A DNA stretch of 10,777 nucleotides from Syntrophaceae bacterium (GTDB lineage Bacteria; Desulfobacterota; Syntrophia; Syntrophales; UBA2210), in assembly GCA_030619435.1 (NCBI GenBank), contig JAUXBI010000030.1:1-10777 (forward strand), written 5' to 3'. The position numbers and the translations under genes were made by a program. The notes under the pieces were generated by a model. It ran no database searches and had not been told where the DNA came from. It saw only the letters and a list, made by a program, of their open reading frames with translations. Shown piece after piece: positions 1 through 6,696 of this stretch (within the stretch, counting starts at the first letter, position 1; every line of letters begins with the position of its first letter).

Positions 1-422
1 ATACGGTGAAGGGGGAAAAAGCCCTTGCCCTGAAGGGCGACAGCAAGTCTGTGGAATTTGTGTCTGATATTCACCTGGTGCCGGGTGACAAGTTCGGTAT
101 GGTTTATGTGAAATATCGGGTGGAAGAGGGGGAGGATAGCGGCGAAATCCTGAGTTTCAGTGAGAAGAATGTCGTGATGATGATGGGTAAAGACGCCGAT
201 ATGGATGATTCCGATGATCTGTTTATAGAACTGCTCAGGGGCGCCGGCATGGTATTTGAGTACCTTAAGAATTACACGGATGAGGAGACTCCTCAGTGGC
301 AGGAGTCCTGGAATTCTGAGGATGACCCCGGATTTCCCGTTGCGGTGAGGATAATTCTGACACGGAGCGATGATGACATACCCATTTGTGTGATAGCCCG
401 GATAGCGGCTGACGCGGGTTGA
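1..422 (+). CDS. gspJ: Type II secretion minor pseudopilin GspJ, C-terminal part
   Basis: This open frame runs in from the left edge (first whole codon at base 3), so the prepilin leader and N-terminal helix are missing; about 139 residues remain. GspJ is a minor pseudopilin that, with GspI and GspK, forms the tip of the periplasmic T2SS pseudopilus. The remainder fits the GspJ globular domain: beta-strand-rich, ending in a run with LLRGAGMVFEYL, then a W-x-x-x-W pair (QWQESW) and a strand of the P-V-A-V-R-I-I-L type. This is the GspJ pattern of 'L..G...l.f.Y....W...W......P.avrl.l'. The segment is acidic (several D/E clusters), as expected for calcium-binding or tip pseudopilins, though no site is certain. 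The stop TGA overlaps the gspK ATG (TGATG), so the two are probably translationally coupled. Family assignment rests on this C-terminal pattern plus the unmistakable GspK next door. Confidence 0.8.
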   Translation, partial: TVKGEKALALKGDSKSVEFVSDIHLVPGDKFGMVYVKYRVEEGEDSGEILSFSEKNVVMMMGKDADMDDSDDLFIELLRGAGMVFEYLKNYTDEETPQWQESWNSEDDPGFPVAVRIILTRSDDDIPICVIARIAADAG

Positions 423-1468
423 TGGCAGGAAAAATGCGACGTGTGATTGACAACGAAAGTGGGATAGCTCTGTTTCTGGTGTTGTGGGTGCTCGCCCTTC
501 TTACAGTGATAGTCGGCGAATTCTGCTATACCATGAGAACGGAAGTGAACATCACCCGTAATTTCAAGGAAGAGACAGAGGCCTACTACATAGCCGGGGC
601 CGGGTTGAACAGGGCGATTGTTGAACTCATAAGAAATGAGAAAATACCCCAGAAGGTAAACGTGTCCGAGAGTGACGAAGAGGAAGCGGAGGAAAGGTTG
701 AGAGTCAACACAGATATTCCCCCTGTGCCGTTTGGCGGAGGACAATTCAAGGTGCATGTGGCGAGCGAAAGCGGAAAAATAAACCTGAACACGGCCAACA
801 TACGTCTGCTGCGGATGATGCTGTCCGGTTTCGGGCTTGAGGATGAAGACAGGGACGTGATTGTGGATTCCATTCTTGACTGGCGCGACAAGGATCACTT
901 CCACCGCGTCAACGGCGCGGAAGATGATTACTATCGTTCCCTTTCTGAACCATACGAATGCAGGGATGGTGACTTCAAATCTGTCGGGGAACTTCTCCTG
1001 GTAAGGGGGATGACGCCCGAGCTCTTTTACGGGAGACTGGATGATATAGTAACGGTATACGAAGATGACAGCATATTGAAAAGTAAGAAGAAGAAAAAAA
1101 AGACGCTTGCCGGTAAGGTGAACATAAACGCCGCCACCTATAACATGCTCATCTCCCTTCCCGGCATGACGGAAGACCTGGCCCGGGAAATTATTGATTA
1201 TAGAAAAGTGAGTGATTTTAAGTCGGTATCCGAAATTATTGAGATTGTTGGCGCTGAAGTGTATAACTCCATAAAATCGTATCTTACGATTAAAACAATT
1301 CCTTATTATACCATTACATCTGTGGGGATAGCAGGAGATGGAAAAACGAGGCGTGGGGTAGAGGCCCTTGTTAAGATTGACGCAAAGGCCAAAAAAGGAT
1401 ACAGGGTCATCCGGTGGCTCGACGATGCTCCGTGCGCCGGATTTTCAAACATAGCTGATAGCTCATAG
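422..1468 (+). CDS. gspK: Type II secretion minor pseudopilin GspK
   Basis: 348 residues from ATG 422, which overlaps the gspJ stop; a TTG one codon earlier (419) is possible but less likely. The N-terminus is a class III prepilin signal: basic leader, cleavage expected after G14, then a hydrophobic helix (about 15-35). Position +5 of the mature protein is Leu instead of the Glu found in major pseudopilins, which is normal for GspK, the capping subunit. After the helix come an acidic stretch, a first helix-hairpin-helix-like element with GKINLNTA (118-125), a D/E-rich region (about 135-180) and a second HhH-like element, GKVNINAATYNMLISLPGM (231-249); this duplicated SAM-like fold is typical of GspK. 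Six lysines (222-227), encoded by an A-rich tract, form the linker just before the second HhH. The last residues (NIADSS) and the stop codon are encoded by a 7-base tandem repeat, so the native C-terminus may have been altered. It is separated from gspL by a repeat-filled gap. Confidence 0.93.
   Translation: MAGKMRRVIDNESGIALFLVLWVLALLTVIVGEFCYTMRTEVNITRNFKEETEAYYIAGAGLNRAIVELIRNEKIPQKVNVSESDEEEAEERLRVNTDIPPVPFGGGQFKVHVASESGKINLNTANIRLLRMMLSGFGLEDEDRDVIVDSILDWRDKDHFHRVNGAEDDYYRSLSEPYECRDGDFKSVGELLLVRGMTPELFYGRLDDIVTVYEDDSILKSKKKKKKTLAGKVNINAATYNMLISLPGMTEDLAREIIDYRKVSDFKSVSEIIEIVGAEVYNSIKSYLTIKTIPYYTITSVGIAGDGKTRRGVEALVKIDAKAKKGYRVIRWLDDAPCAGFSNIADSS
1096..1102 (+). other. A-AAA-AAG heptamer in frame in gspK, possible slippage site
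   Basis: Within the polylysine codons of gspK an A8 run (1094-1101) followed by G gives A AAA AAG in the phase used by known -1 frameshift sites such as E. coli dnaX (zero-frame codons AAA 1097-1099 and AAG 1100-1102). A -1 shift would add D-A-C-R and stop at TAA 1114-1116, giving a GspK of about 231 residues without its second HhH region. I see no strong downstream hairpin or upstream SD-like stimulator, so use is doubtful. Confidence 0.25.
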
Positions 1469-1491
1469 CTAAGCGCTAGGCGCAGGGCGCA
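1451..1491 (+). repeat. 7-base-periodic repeat block overlapping the gspK stop codon
   Basis: ATAGCTG, ATAGCTC, ATAGCTA and AGCGCTA follow one another with a 7-base period from 1451 to 1478. They run into a GGCGCAGGGCGCA stretch (1479-1491). The gspK stop (TAG 1466-1468) lies inside the third unit. The unit sequence differs from the repeats that start at 1507, but the period is the same. Confidence 0.7.
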
Positions 1492-1506
1492 CAGGCAGGC
1501 AAGGAC

Positions 1507-1650
1507 TTTACGGTTTACAGTTATCGGTTTACGGTTGAAAAAACAGAGGATTGAAATCAACATCCAAAATGCTTCAATCGTTGGGTCTCGCTTATCGTTG
1601 CACAGTTTATTGGAACAACTGTGAACTGTGAACCGACAACCGTGAACGGT
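1507..1650 (+). repeat. Dispersed palindromic repeat, copy 1 (gspK-gspL gap)
   Basis: This element fills most of the 253-base gap between gspK and gspL. The left arm (core 1511-1536) is made of 7-base units of the CRGTTNN type. The central part (about 1537-1623) includes TCCAAAATGCTTCAATCG and TTGGGTCTCGCTTATCGTTG. The right arm (1624-1649) is a near reverse complement of the left: 20 of 26 positions match, and three of the six differences would be G-U pairs in RNA. Centre and arms are clearly shared with copy 2 (6697-6867) in the same orientation. The remaining 1651-1707 before the gspL ribosome binding site shows nothing I recognise. As the copy sits inside the T2SS operon, it could form a hairpin that modulates read-through or mRNA stability; that is inference. 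Confidence 0.85.
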
Positions 1651-1707
1651 TATTAAGGAACCAAGAGAACTTCCGGAGTAATAGGTATTTCGGGAATTTC
1701 GAGAAAT

Positions 1708-1715
1708 AGAGGAGG
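1708..1715 (+). promoter_or_regulatory. Strong ribosome binding site that sets the gspL start
   Basis: AGAGGAGG lies 6 bases before GTG 1722 and only 3 before GTG 1719; it abuts TTG 1716. Spacing therefore favours GTG 1722. Because the repeat-filled gap removes coupling to gspK, gspL appears to have its own strong initiation site. Confidence 0.75.
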
Positions 1716-1721
1716 TTGGTG

Positions 1722-3113
1722 GTGCTTTTTCAGACAGGCTTGGGTGTCAGTATCGAAACAGGATTTCTTTCAGTGACGTATCTCAAGGCGTCATTCAGGG
1801 AGATAAAACTGGAGGCGCAAGCTGTGTATCAGTTGCCCGCTGAGAAGACCCTGGAAGAAAGGCTGGCAGTGGCAAGAAACATGATCCGGACATTCCTGGA
1901 GAAAAACCACATTCTTTCGACGGATATTTATCTTTCGGTACCGAGAGATCTGGCTGTCCTCAGGTACGTTGAGCTTCCCCTGGCAGTAAAGGAAAACCTC
2001 CGGGAAACCCTCGGCTATGAGATGGAAAAATACACACCCTTTTCGGCGGATGATGTCTACTTTGATTGCCAGATAATTTCGGAAGACAGAGAAGCGGGAA
2101 CGCTGAAGGCTCTTCTGGTTGTAGCGGCAAGAGATGCCATTAGTCCATATGTCGACCTGTGTGAGGACCTCGGAACGGGTATTTCGGGGATAGAGATCAG
2201 CTCAACGGCGCTGGCCGGTTATTTCCCCCATGGCGGCGCGGTTGCACACGCGGGATCTTTGGCCATTCTGTACATGGTGGGTGGTCGTATGGAGATCAAT
2301 CTGGTCAGAAATAACCTCTTGCTCTATTCACGTCACGTGGAAGTGGAAGAAGACGGGAGAGATCTTTCCGCCATTGTGCGGCAGGAGCTGGAACTTCTCG
2401 GTGAAGGTTTGGACGATGGAGAGGAAAAACCGCCTGTGACGTTCTGCGGTCCACGCATGGATGATAATATCTTTGCCCTCCCCGGTGGGGAAAATCTGGG
2501 TGAAATTCGCCGGATGGATTTTCCTGACGGGCGGATACTGTCGTACGAATTGGTGCCGGCGTACGGCTGTGCCCTGAAGGCGATACAGAAAACGCCAATG
2601 GACATCAACCTGCTTCCCGTAGGATTGCGGAAAAAGCCCGACAAGACGGGATACTACACTATGCTGATCCTTGGAGGGCTGTTGGTTCTTTTCCTTCTCT
2701 CATGGGGAGGTGGCGTGATCGTGAAGGCGCGGCTTGATCTGGAGCGTCTGGACACAAAGATCGGTCAGTTGAGCGCAAAGGTTGCTGGTGTGGGGGAAAT
2801 GCGTGCGAAATATGACAAACTGAAAGGACAGATAGATTATCTGAACAATCTTGGAAGGACTCGCGTGCCGGTTCTTAATGTCCTGAGAGATCTCAGCGAC
2901 ATAATTCCCCAGAGCGCGTGGGTTAACAGTTTTTCTGTTTCGGGCGACGACATTAAAATAGAAGGGTACGCGGAGTCAGCGGCGGAACTGATACCATTAC
3001 TCGAAGAATCTCCCCTTTTCGGTGATGTGGCGTTTGTGTCCACTATCACGAAAACCAGAGACGGAAAAGAGAGATTCCGTATCGGGCTGAAGATAAAGCG
3101 GGGCGGATCATGA
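1722..3113 (+). CDS. gspL: T2SS inner-membrane platform protein GspL (PilM-PilN-like)
   Basis: 463 residues from GTG 1722, chosen by ribosome binding site spacing. GspL links the cytoplasmic ATPase GspE to the inner-membrane platform and pairs with GspM. Residues 1 to about 290 form an actin-like, PilM-type cytoplasmic domain, with a typical stretch at LSVPRDLAVLRYVELPLAV and then YEMEKYTPF. The N-terminal phosphate loop is degenerate (GVSIETG instead of GxDxG), as expected for a scaffold, not an ATPase. The MDINLLPVGLRKK motif just before the membrane is the PilN-type entry sequence. One membrane helix follows (about 312-335), then a coiled coil (about 340-380) and a periplasmic PilN-like ferredoxin-fold domain (about 380-460, with LRDLSDIIPQSAWVNSFSV). 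The fused PilM+PilN arrangement is the known structural relationship of GspL to type IV pilus proteins. The stop overlaps the gspM start by 4 bases (ATGA). A type IV pilus role is unlikely given the pseudopilin genes upstream and gspC/gspD downstream. Confidence 0.87.
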   Translation: MLFQTGLGVSIETGFLSVTYLKASFREIKLEAQAVYQLPAEKTLEERLAVARNMIRTFLEKNHILSTDIYLSVPRDLAVLRYVELPLAVKENLRETLGYEMEKYTPFSADDVYFDCQIISEDREAGTLKALLVVAARDAISPYVDLCEDLGTGISGIEISSTALAGYFPHGGAVAHAGSLAILYMVGGRMEINLVRNNLLLYSRHVEVEEDGRDLSAIVRQELELLGEGLDDGEEKPPVTFCGPRMDDNIFALPGGENLGEIRRMDFPDGRILSYELVPAYGCALKAIQKTPMDINLLPVGLRKKPDKTGYYTMLILGGLLVLFLLSWGGGVIVKARLDLERLDTKIGQLSAKVAGVGEMRAKYDKLKGQIDYLNNLGRTRVPVLNVLRDLSDIIPQSAWVNSFSVSGDDIKIEGYAESAAELIPLLEESPLFGDVAFVSTITKTRDGKERFRIGLKIKRGGS

Positions 3114-3676
3114 TGAAAATCTCGCTTACCAGAGAAAGGAAATATATTCTGATCGGTGGGGCGATTTTGCTCTTTTTCGGCCTTATGTACAGGGCGCTTC
3201 CCCTTTTCCAGGGTGTCTACGACGGAGGAGCTCAGATTACAGCGAAAGAGAAACAGCTTGCGAAGTACCAGCGGGCCATTGAGGATGGGAAAGAACTAAA
3301 GAAGCGCCTTGCCGCCCTCACCAGCGCGCTGAAAAGAGGAGAGTCCGGGTTCCTGACAGGAAAGACCCCATCCCTCGCCGCGGTTGATATGCAGAATATT
3401 CTGAATGCCATTACAGCCAAAAGTGGTGTGGAAATAAAATCAATGCGGGTCTTGAAGGCTGCGAAGCAGGATGACACGAAATACCTGAGCATTCCGGTAA
3501 AGTTTTCGATTGTCCCGACGGTAGGGCAGATGAAAGAGATACTTTACGGCATCGAGACATCCGGAAAGTATCTGACGGTGCGTAAGATAAGAATTACTGT
3601 TCCGAGAAGAAAAGGCAGGGAACAACTAAGAGTAGATATGACCGTTGCCGGTTTTATGAAAGAGTCGGAGAGTTAG
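3110..3676 (+). CDS. gspM: T2SS inner-membrane platform protein GspM (PilO-like)
   Basis: 188 residues, about the usual GspM length. It starts at ATG 3110 overlapping the gspL stop; a second ATG at 3113 would differ by one residue. A short basic N-terminus leads into one membrane helix (about 12-30, YILIGGAILLFFGLMY). A charged coiled coil follows (about 40-75), then a periplasmic ferredoxin-like domain (about 90-182), containing VDMQNILNAITAKSGVEI and LSIPVKFSIV. This is the plan of GspM and its type IV pilus counterpart PilO, which dimerise with GspL/PilN through the coiled coil and periplasmic domain. GspM is weakly conserved, so the call relies on architecture plus position directly after gspL. 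The stop codon abuts the next start. Confidence 0.82.
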   Translation: MMKISLTRERKYILIGGAILLFFGLMYRALPLFQGVYDGGAQITAKEKQLAKYQRAIEDGKELKKRLAALTSALKRGESGFLTGKTPSLAAVDMQNILNAITAKSGVEIKSMRVLKAAKQDDTKYLSIPVKFSIVPTVGQMKEILYGIETSGKYLTVRKIRITVPRRKGREQLRVDMTVAGFMKESES

Positions 3677-4426
3677 ATGAGATCAATACTTGATGTTTTT
3701 TCAAGGACATGGTTTATCAATGTTATCCTGGCAATTTGTGTTGTCTTCTTCGGGGCAAAGAGCATCGGTGTGTGGGTAGAGAGGGGAGACGGAAAGACAG
3801 TGCAGGCGGTGTCTGAGAAAACGAAAAAGTGGCATATAACAAAAGTCACAAGGGGAAAAATGCCCCCGGAAACGGCCTACGGAGCGGTGACGGACAGAAA
3901 TCTCTTCAGCCCTGACAGGGCGGAATTAGTGAAAGAAGAAGAGGTGCAGGCGGAGCCGGTAAAAGGAAATATCAGGATATCCGGCAGGAAGATCGTTCTG
4001 TACGGTGTCATTATAATGGATGACTACAGGACTGCCCTCATCAGTGATCCCAAGCCGAAATCCTCCAAAAGGCGTTCCATGTGGGTGAAAGAGGGGGACA
4101 TTATAGGGGGTTCAGCAGAGGGTGTAGTTGTTTCCAGCATACAAAAAGAGAGCATTACCCTGCTGGATGGTGGAAAAATGTATGAGGTTCTACTGTACGA
4201 CAAGGATAAGCTCAGGGAGAAGGTGGCCGCGCAGAAACAAACAAAACCGACGGTTGTAACGACAAAACCGACGGCTGTCGCAAGGCCGCCTGCGCCCGGG
4301 ATGAAACCCGGAAGTAAAAATGCTGCGCCTTCGAAGGTTACTACAAGGAAAAGCAGTCCTCCGGGGGATGACGAATATAAGATGATCGACACTCCCTTCG
4401 GCAAAATAAAGGTAAGGAAAAAGTAG
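3677..4426 (+). CDS. gspC: GspC-like T2SS linker protein, no PDZ domain
   Basis: 249 residues. ATG 3677 directly follows the gspM stop, with GGAG at 3667-3670 giving a 6-base spacing. GspC anchors in the inner membrane and contacts the secretin N0 domain through its homology region (HR). Here one membrane helix (about 12-34) is followed by a linker and an HR-type domain (about 68-172), opening with the family hallmark AVTDRNLFSP and continuing with a beta-rich run (GRKIVLYGVIIMDDYRTAL, MWVKEGDIIGG, ITLLDGG). No PDZ domain or clear coiled coil follows. Instead there is a Lys/Pro/Thr-rich tail (about 185-230) with a 7-residue tandem repeat (TKPTVVT, TKPTAVA at 189-202). The last 17 residues (from 233) contain EYKMIDTPFGKIKVR, which closely matches residues 68-82 of the GspD encoded next. 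It could be annotated GspN/PulC-like; a role in coupling platform to secretin is the safe reading. Confidence 0.78.
   Translation: MRSILDVFSRTWFINVILAICVVFFGAKSIGVWVERGDGKTVQAVSEKTKKWHITKVTRGKMPPETAYGAVTDRNLFSPDRAELVKEEEVQAEPVKGNIRISGRKIVLYGVIIMDDYRTALISDPKPKSSKRRSMWVKEGDIIGGSAEGVVVSSIQKESITLLDGGKMYEVLLYDKDKLREKVAAQKQTKPTVVTTKPTAVARPPAPGMKPGSKNAAPSKVTTRKSSPPGDDEYKMIDTPFGKIKVRKK
4241..4278 (+). repeat. 21-base direct repeat in the gspC tail
   Basis: ACAAAACCGACGGTTGT (4241-4257) recurs 21 bases later as ACAAAACCGACGGCTGT (4262-4278), one base different. It encodes the in-frame TKPTVVT/TKPTAVA pair and so looks like a recent duplication lengthening a disordered linker. Confidence 0.85.
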
Positions 4427-4431
4427 GTATT

Positions 4432-6696
4432 ATGACTAAAATTACAGACAGATCAATTATCTTTTGTGTAGTTTTCTTCGTTATTCTGGCCTTTTCGGGG
4501 TGCGCGGGACAGGCGCATCGCGTAAAAAAAGATGATGGTATAAAGGTTGGCGGTTCCGGTGACGTTAAGACCGTTAAGACTGTTAAACCCGCGGAGAAAC
4601 GGGGGAAACTGGTCATTGTGGACAATGCCGGCGAATTCGAACTTATTAATACCCCCTTCGGTTATATAAAGCGCCGGATAAGAAAGACTGAAAGCGTTCC
4701 CGTGGCTCCTGCGGTTCCGTCCATAGAGGTATCTTCCCCATTGCCGCCTGAAAGCAAGGGTTCAGGCAAGGTGACAAAACCTCCAGAGCATATCCCCTCC
4801 CCGCGCGCAGCGCTGAAAGAATCCCCCGACGTTCCTGAAGAGAAGGAGAAGATCACCTTCAATTTTGACGACGCCGATATCTACGAGGTGATCAGGACTA
4901 TATCCGAACTTCTGCGCATCAATTATATCGTTGATCCCAATGTCAGGGGAAAAGTGTCCATTCATATGGTGCACGGAATTTCTCAGGCGGAAGTTTTCCC
5001 CGTCTTCCGGCAGATACTGGAAGCCAACGGACTCGCTGTTGTCAAAGCGGGCTCTGTACACAAAATTGTCAGCATGAAAGATGTTTCGCGCATGCCGATA
5101 GTCTTGCATCCGGAGCGCGATATGGATGATATTTCTCCGGGCGAGAAGGTTATTATACAGGTAATTCCCCTGAAGTTTATCACTGTCCAGGAAATGACAA
5201 AGCTCCTGACACCTTTCGTTTCCAAGACGGGAGCCATCATCTCTGATGCCAACTCCAACACGCTGCTGGTCGTTGACAAGGGCATAAATATCTTGAAGGC
5301 CTTGAAACTGGTGGATGTTTTTGATGTCAGTCTTCTTGAAAAGGTAAATCACAGATTCTACTTCTTTGAAAATATAGACGCCGAGGACGCGGCCAAGGTC
5401 CTCAGAGAGATATCTTCTTCATATCCGACCAGTCGTAAGGACAGCGTAAAACTGATTGCCATAAGCCGCCTCAACGCCGTTCTTGCCATCAGCCCTCAGA
5501 CCGAATTGCTGGAAAAGCTTGACGCCTTTGTGCCCCGGCTGGACATTCCCAGCGAAGACGTGGAGCCGCGTATCTACGTGTATTCTGTCAAAAATGGAGA
5601 GGCTTCCCAGCTTGGCAGCCTGTTGAACACGATCTTCGGTGGGGGGGAGAAAAAGACCAGCAAAATTACACGCAAGGATTCAGTTTCCACGAATCCTCTT
5701 GCCGTGGGTTCCAGGGAAAAACAGCCTAAGCAGGCGGAACAGAGCGTGGTCGTTAGAGAAGTGATGACAGGGAACGTCTCAGGTTCTATAATGGGCGAGA
5801 TAAAGATAACGCCGGACGAGGTGAGGAACGCCCTGATTATCGAGGCCACTCCCAGAGACTACAAGATAGTCTCCGGCATACTTGAACGTCTTGATGTGCT
5901 TCCTCGGCAGGTGCTGATCGAGGCCACCGTGGCCGAGATCACCCTTGGGAAGGATTACCAGATGGGTGTCGAATGGACGTTCAAGAATGAACCGTGGACG
6001 CAAACAGGTCTCTTGAGCGCGACGATGGGAGCCGCCGGTCTCCATTATGCCATAGGGCTGACTGATAAATGGCAGGCCGCACTGTCGGCACTGGAGCAAG
6101 ATAACAGGGTAAATATACTTTCTTCGCCCCATGTGCTTGCCTCCGACAATAAGGAGGCGAAGATAGCAATTTCGACTGAGATTCCCGTGGCCACTACCGA
6201 GTACATAGTGACAACCGGTACAGATCCCATACTGGAAACAAGCATACAGTACAGGGACACCGGCGTGATCCTGACGGTTACCCCCCACATAAACGAGAGT
6301 GGGTTGGTGACCATGGATATCAACCAGGAGGTGAGTGAGCAGAGTACAAATGTTTCTGTGGCGGGAAAGGATTATCCCTCATTTTACAAGCGGTCCGTAC
6401 AAACTACCCTTACTGTCAAACATGGCCAGACGATTGTCATAGGAGGGCTCATCAAAGAGACGGAATCAGATTCCATGGCGGGGGTACCTTGCCTGATTGG
6501 TATTCCCTTCATTCGTTATCTTTTCGGGAAGGATAAACAGGGCACATCAAAAACGGAGATGATCGTCATGATAACGCCGCGCGTGATAGTCAATCTCGAA
6601 GATGTTGATGCTGTGACCAAAGAGTTTAAGGAGAAAGTTTCAAAGGTACAAGAGATGATGGAAAATAGCGAGAAAGAAGAGCATCCCCTGTTCTGA
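4432..6696 (+). CDS. gspD: T2SS outer-membrane secretin GspD, probably lipidated
   Basis: 754 residues, normal to slightly long for GspD, the channel-forming secretin. ATG 4432 is 5 bases after gspC; the ribosome binding site is weak (AAGGA at 4414-4418, 13 bases away). A signal peptide ends LAFSGC with Cys24 as the likely lipidated residue, although Phe at -3 is not ideal. Residues 25-140 are a Lys/Pro-rich tether holding three VKT/VKT/VKP units and, at 68-82, the motif shared with GspC (EFELINTPFGYIKRR). Domains in order: N0 about 141-225 (ITFNFDDADIYEVIRTISEL), N1 about 239-300, N2 about 304-376, N3 about 379-490 with a 50-residue low-complexity insertion, and the secretin barrel about 494-735. 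The barrel contains VNILSSPHVLASDNKEA, the DTGVILTVTPHI stretch, VKHGQTIVIGGL and VPCLIGIPFIRYLFG (from residue 685). The last stretch varies the usual VP.LG.IP.lG.LF signature. A charged C-terminal S-domain-like tail follows; if the protein is lipidated, a pilotin may be unnecessary. Having D last in the operon differs from the classical order that begins C-D. Confidence 0.95.
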   Translation: MTKITDRSIIFCVVFFVILAFSGCAGQAHRVKKDDGIKVGGSGDVKTVKTVKPAEKRGKLVIVDNAGEFELINTPFGYIKRRIRKTESVPVAPAVPSIEVSSPLPPESKGSGKVTKPPEHIPSPRAALKESPDVPEEKEKITFNFDDADIYEVIRTISELLRINYIVDPNVRGKVSIHMVHGISQAEVFPVFRQILEANGLAVVKAGSVHKIVSMKDVSRMPIVLHPERDMDDISPGEKVIIQVIPLKFITVQEMTKLLTPFVSKTGAIISDANSNTLLVVDKGINILKALKLVDVFDVSLLEKVNHRFYFFENIDAEDAAKVLREISSSYPTSRKDSVKLIAISRLNAVLAISPQTELLEKLDAFVPRLDIPSEDVEPRIYVYSVKNGEASQLGSLLNTIFGGGEKKTSKITRKDSVSTNPLAVGSREKQPKQAEQSVVVREVMTGNVSGSIMGEIKITPDEVRNALIIEATPRDYKIVSGILERLDVLPRQVLIEATVAEITLGKDYQMGVEWTFKNEPWTQTGLLSATMGAAGLHYAIGLTDKWQAALSALEQDNRVNILSSPHVLASDNKEAKIAISTEIPVATTEYIVTTGTDPILETSIQYRDTGVILTVTPHINESGLVTMDINQEVSEQSTNVSVAGKDYPSFYKRSVQTTLTVKHGQTIVIGGLIKETESDSMAGVPCLIGIPFIRYLFGKDKQGTSKTEMIVMITPRVIVNLEDVDAVTKEFKEKVSKVQEMMENSEKEEHPLF
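4564..4590 (+). repeat. Three 9-base tandem units in the gspD tether
   Basis: GTTAAGACC, GTTAAGACT and GTTAAACCC follow in frame and encode VKT-VKT-VKP in the presumed flexible tether between the lipidated cysteine and the N0 domain. Confidence 0.8.

Noticed and set aside
293..904. Minus-strand open frame of 203 codons across gspJ and gspK.
   Set aside because: Antisense shadow over two recognisable genes, with low-complexity His/Gln-rich composition and no family features.
1507..1650. CRISPR-like array, because of the regular short repeats.
   Set aside because: Units are 7 bases, degenerate and without spacers; the structure is palindromic arms around a core.
1722..3676. gspL and gspM as pilM-pilN-pilO of a type IV pilus.
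   Set aside because: Flanking gspJ/gspK and gspC/gspD, and the secretin N0 domain, fit T2SS; no PilP- or PilQ-like partner is present.
4762..5352. Minus-strand open frame of 196 codons.
   Set aside because: It lies wholly within gspD, whose protein is unmistakable; the frame shows no domain pattern.
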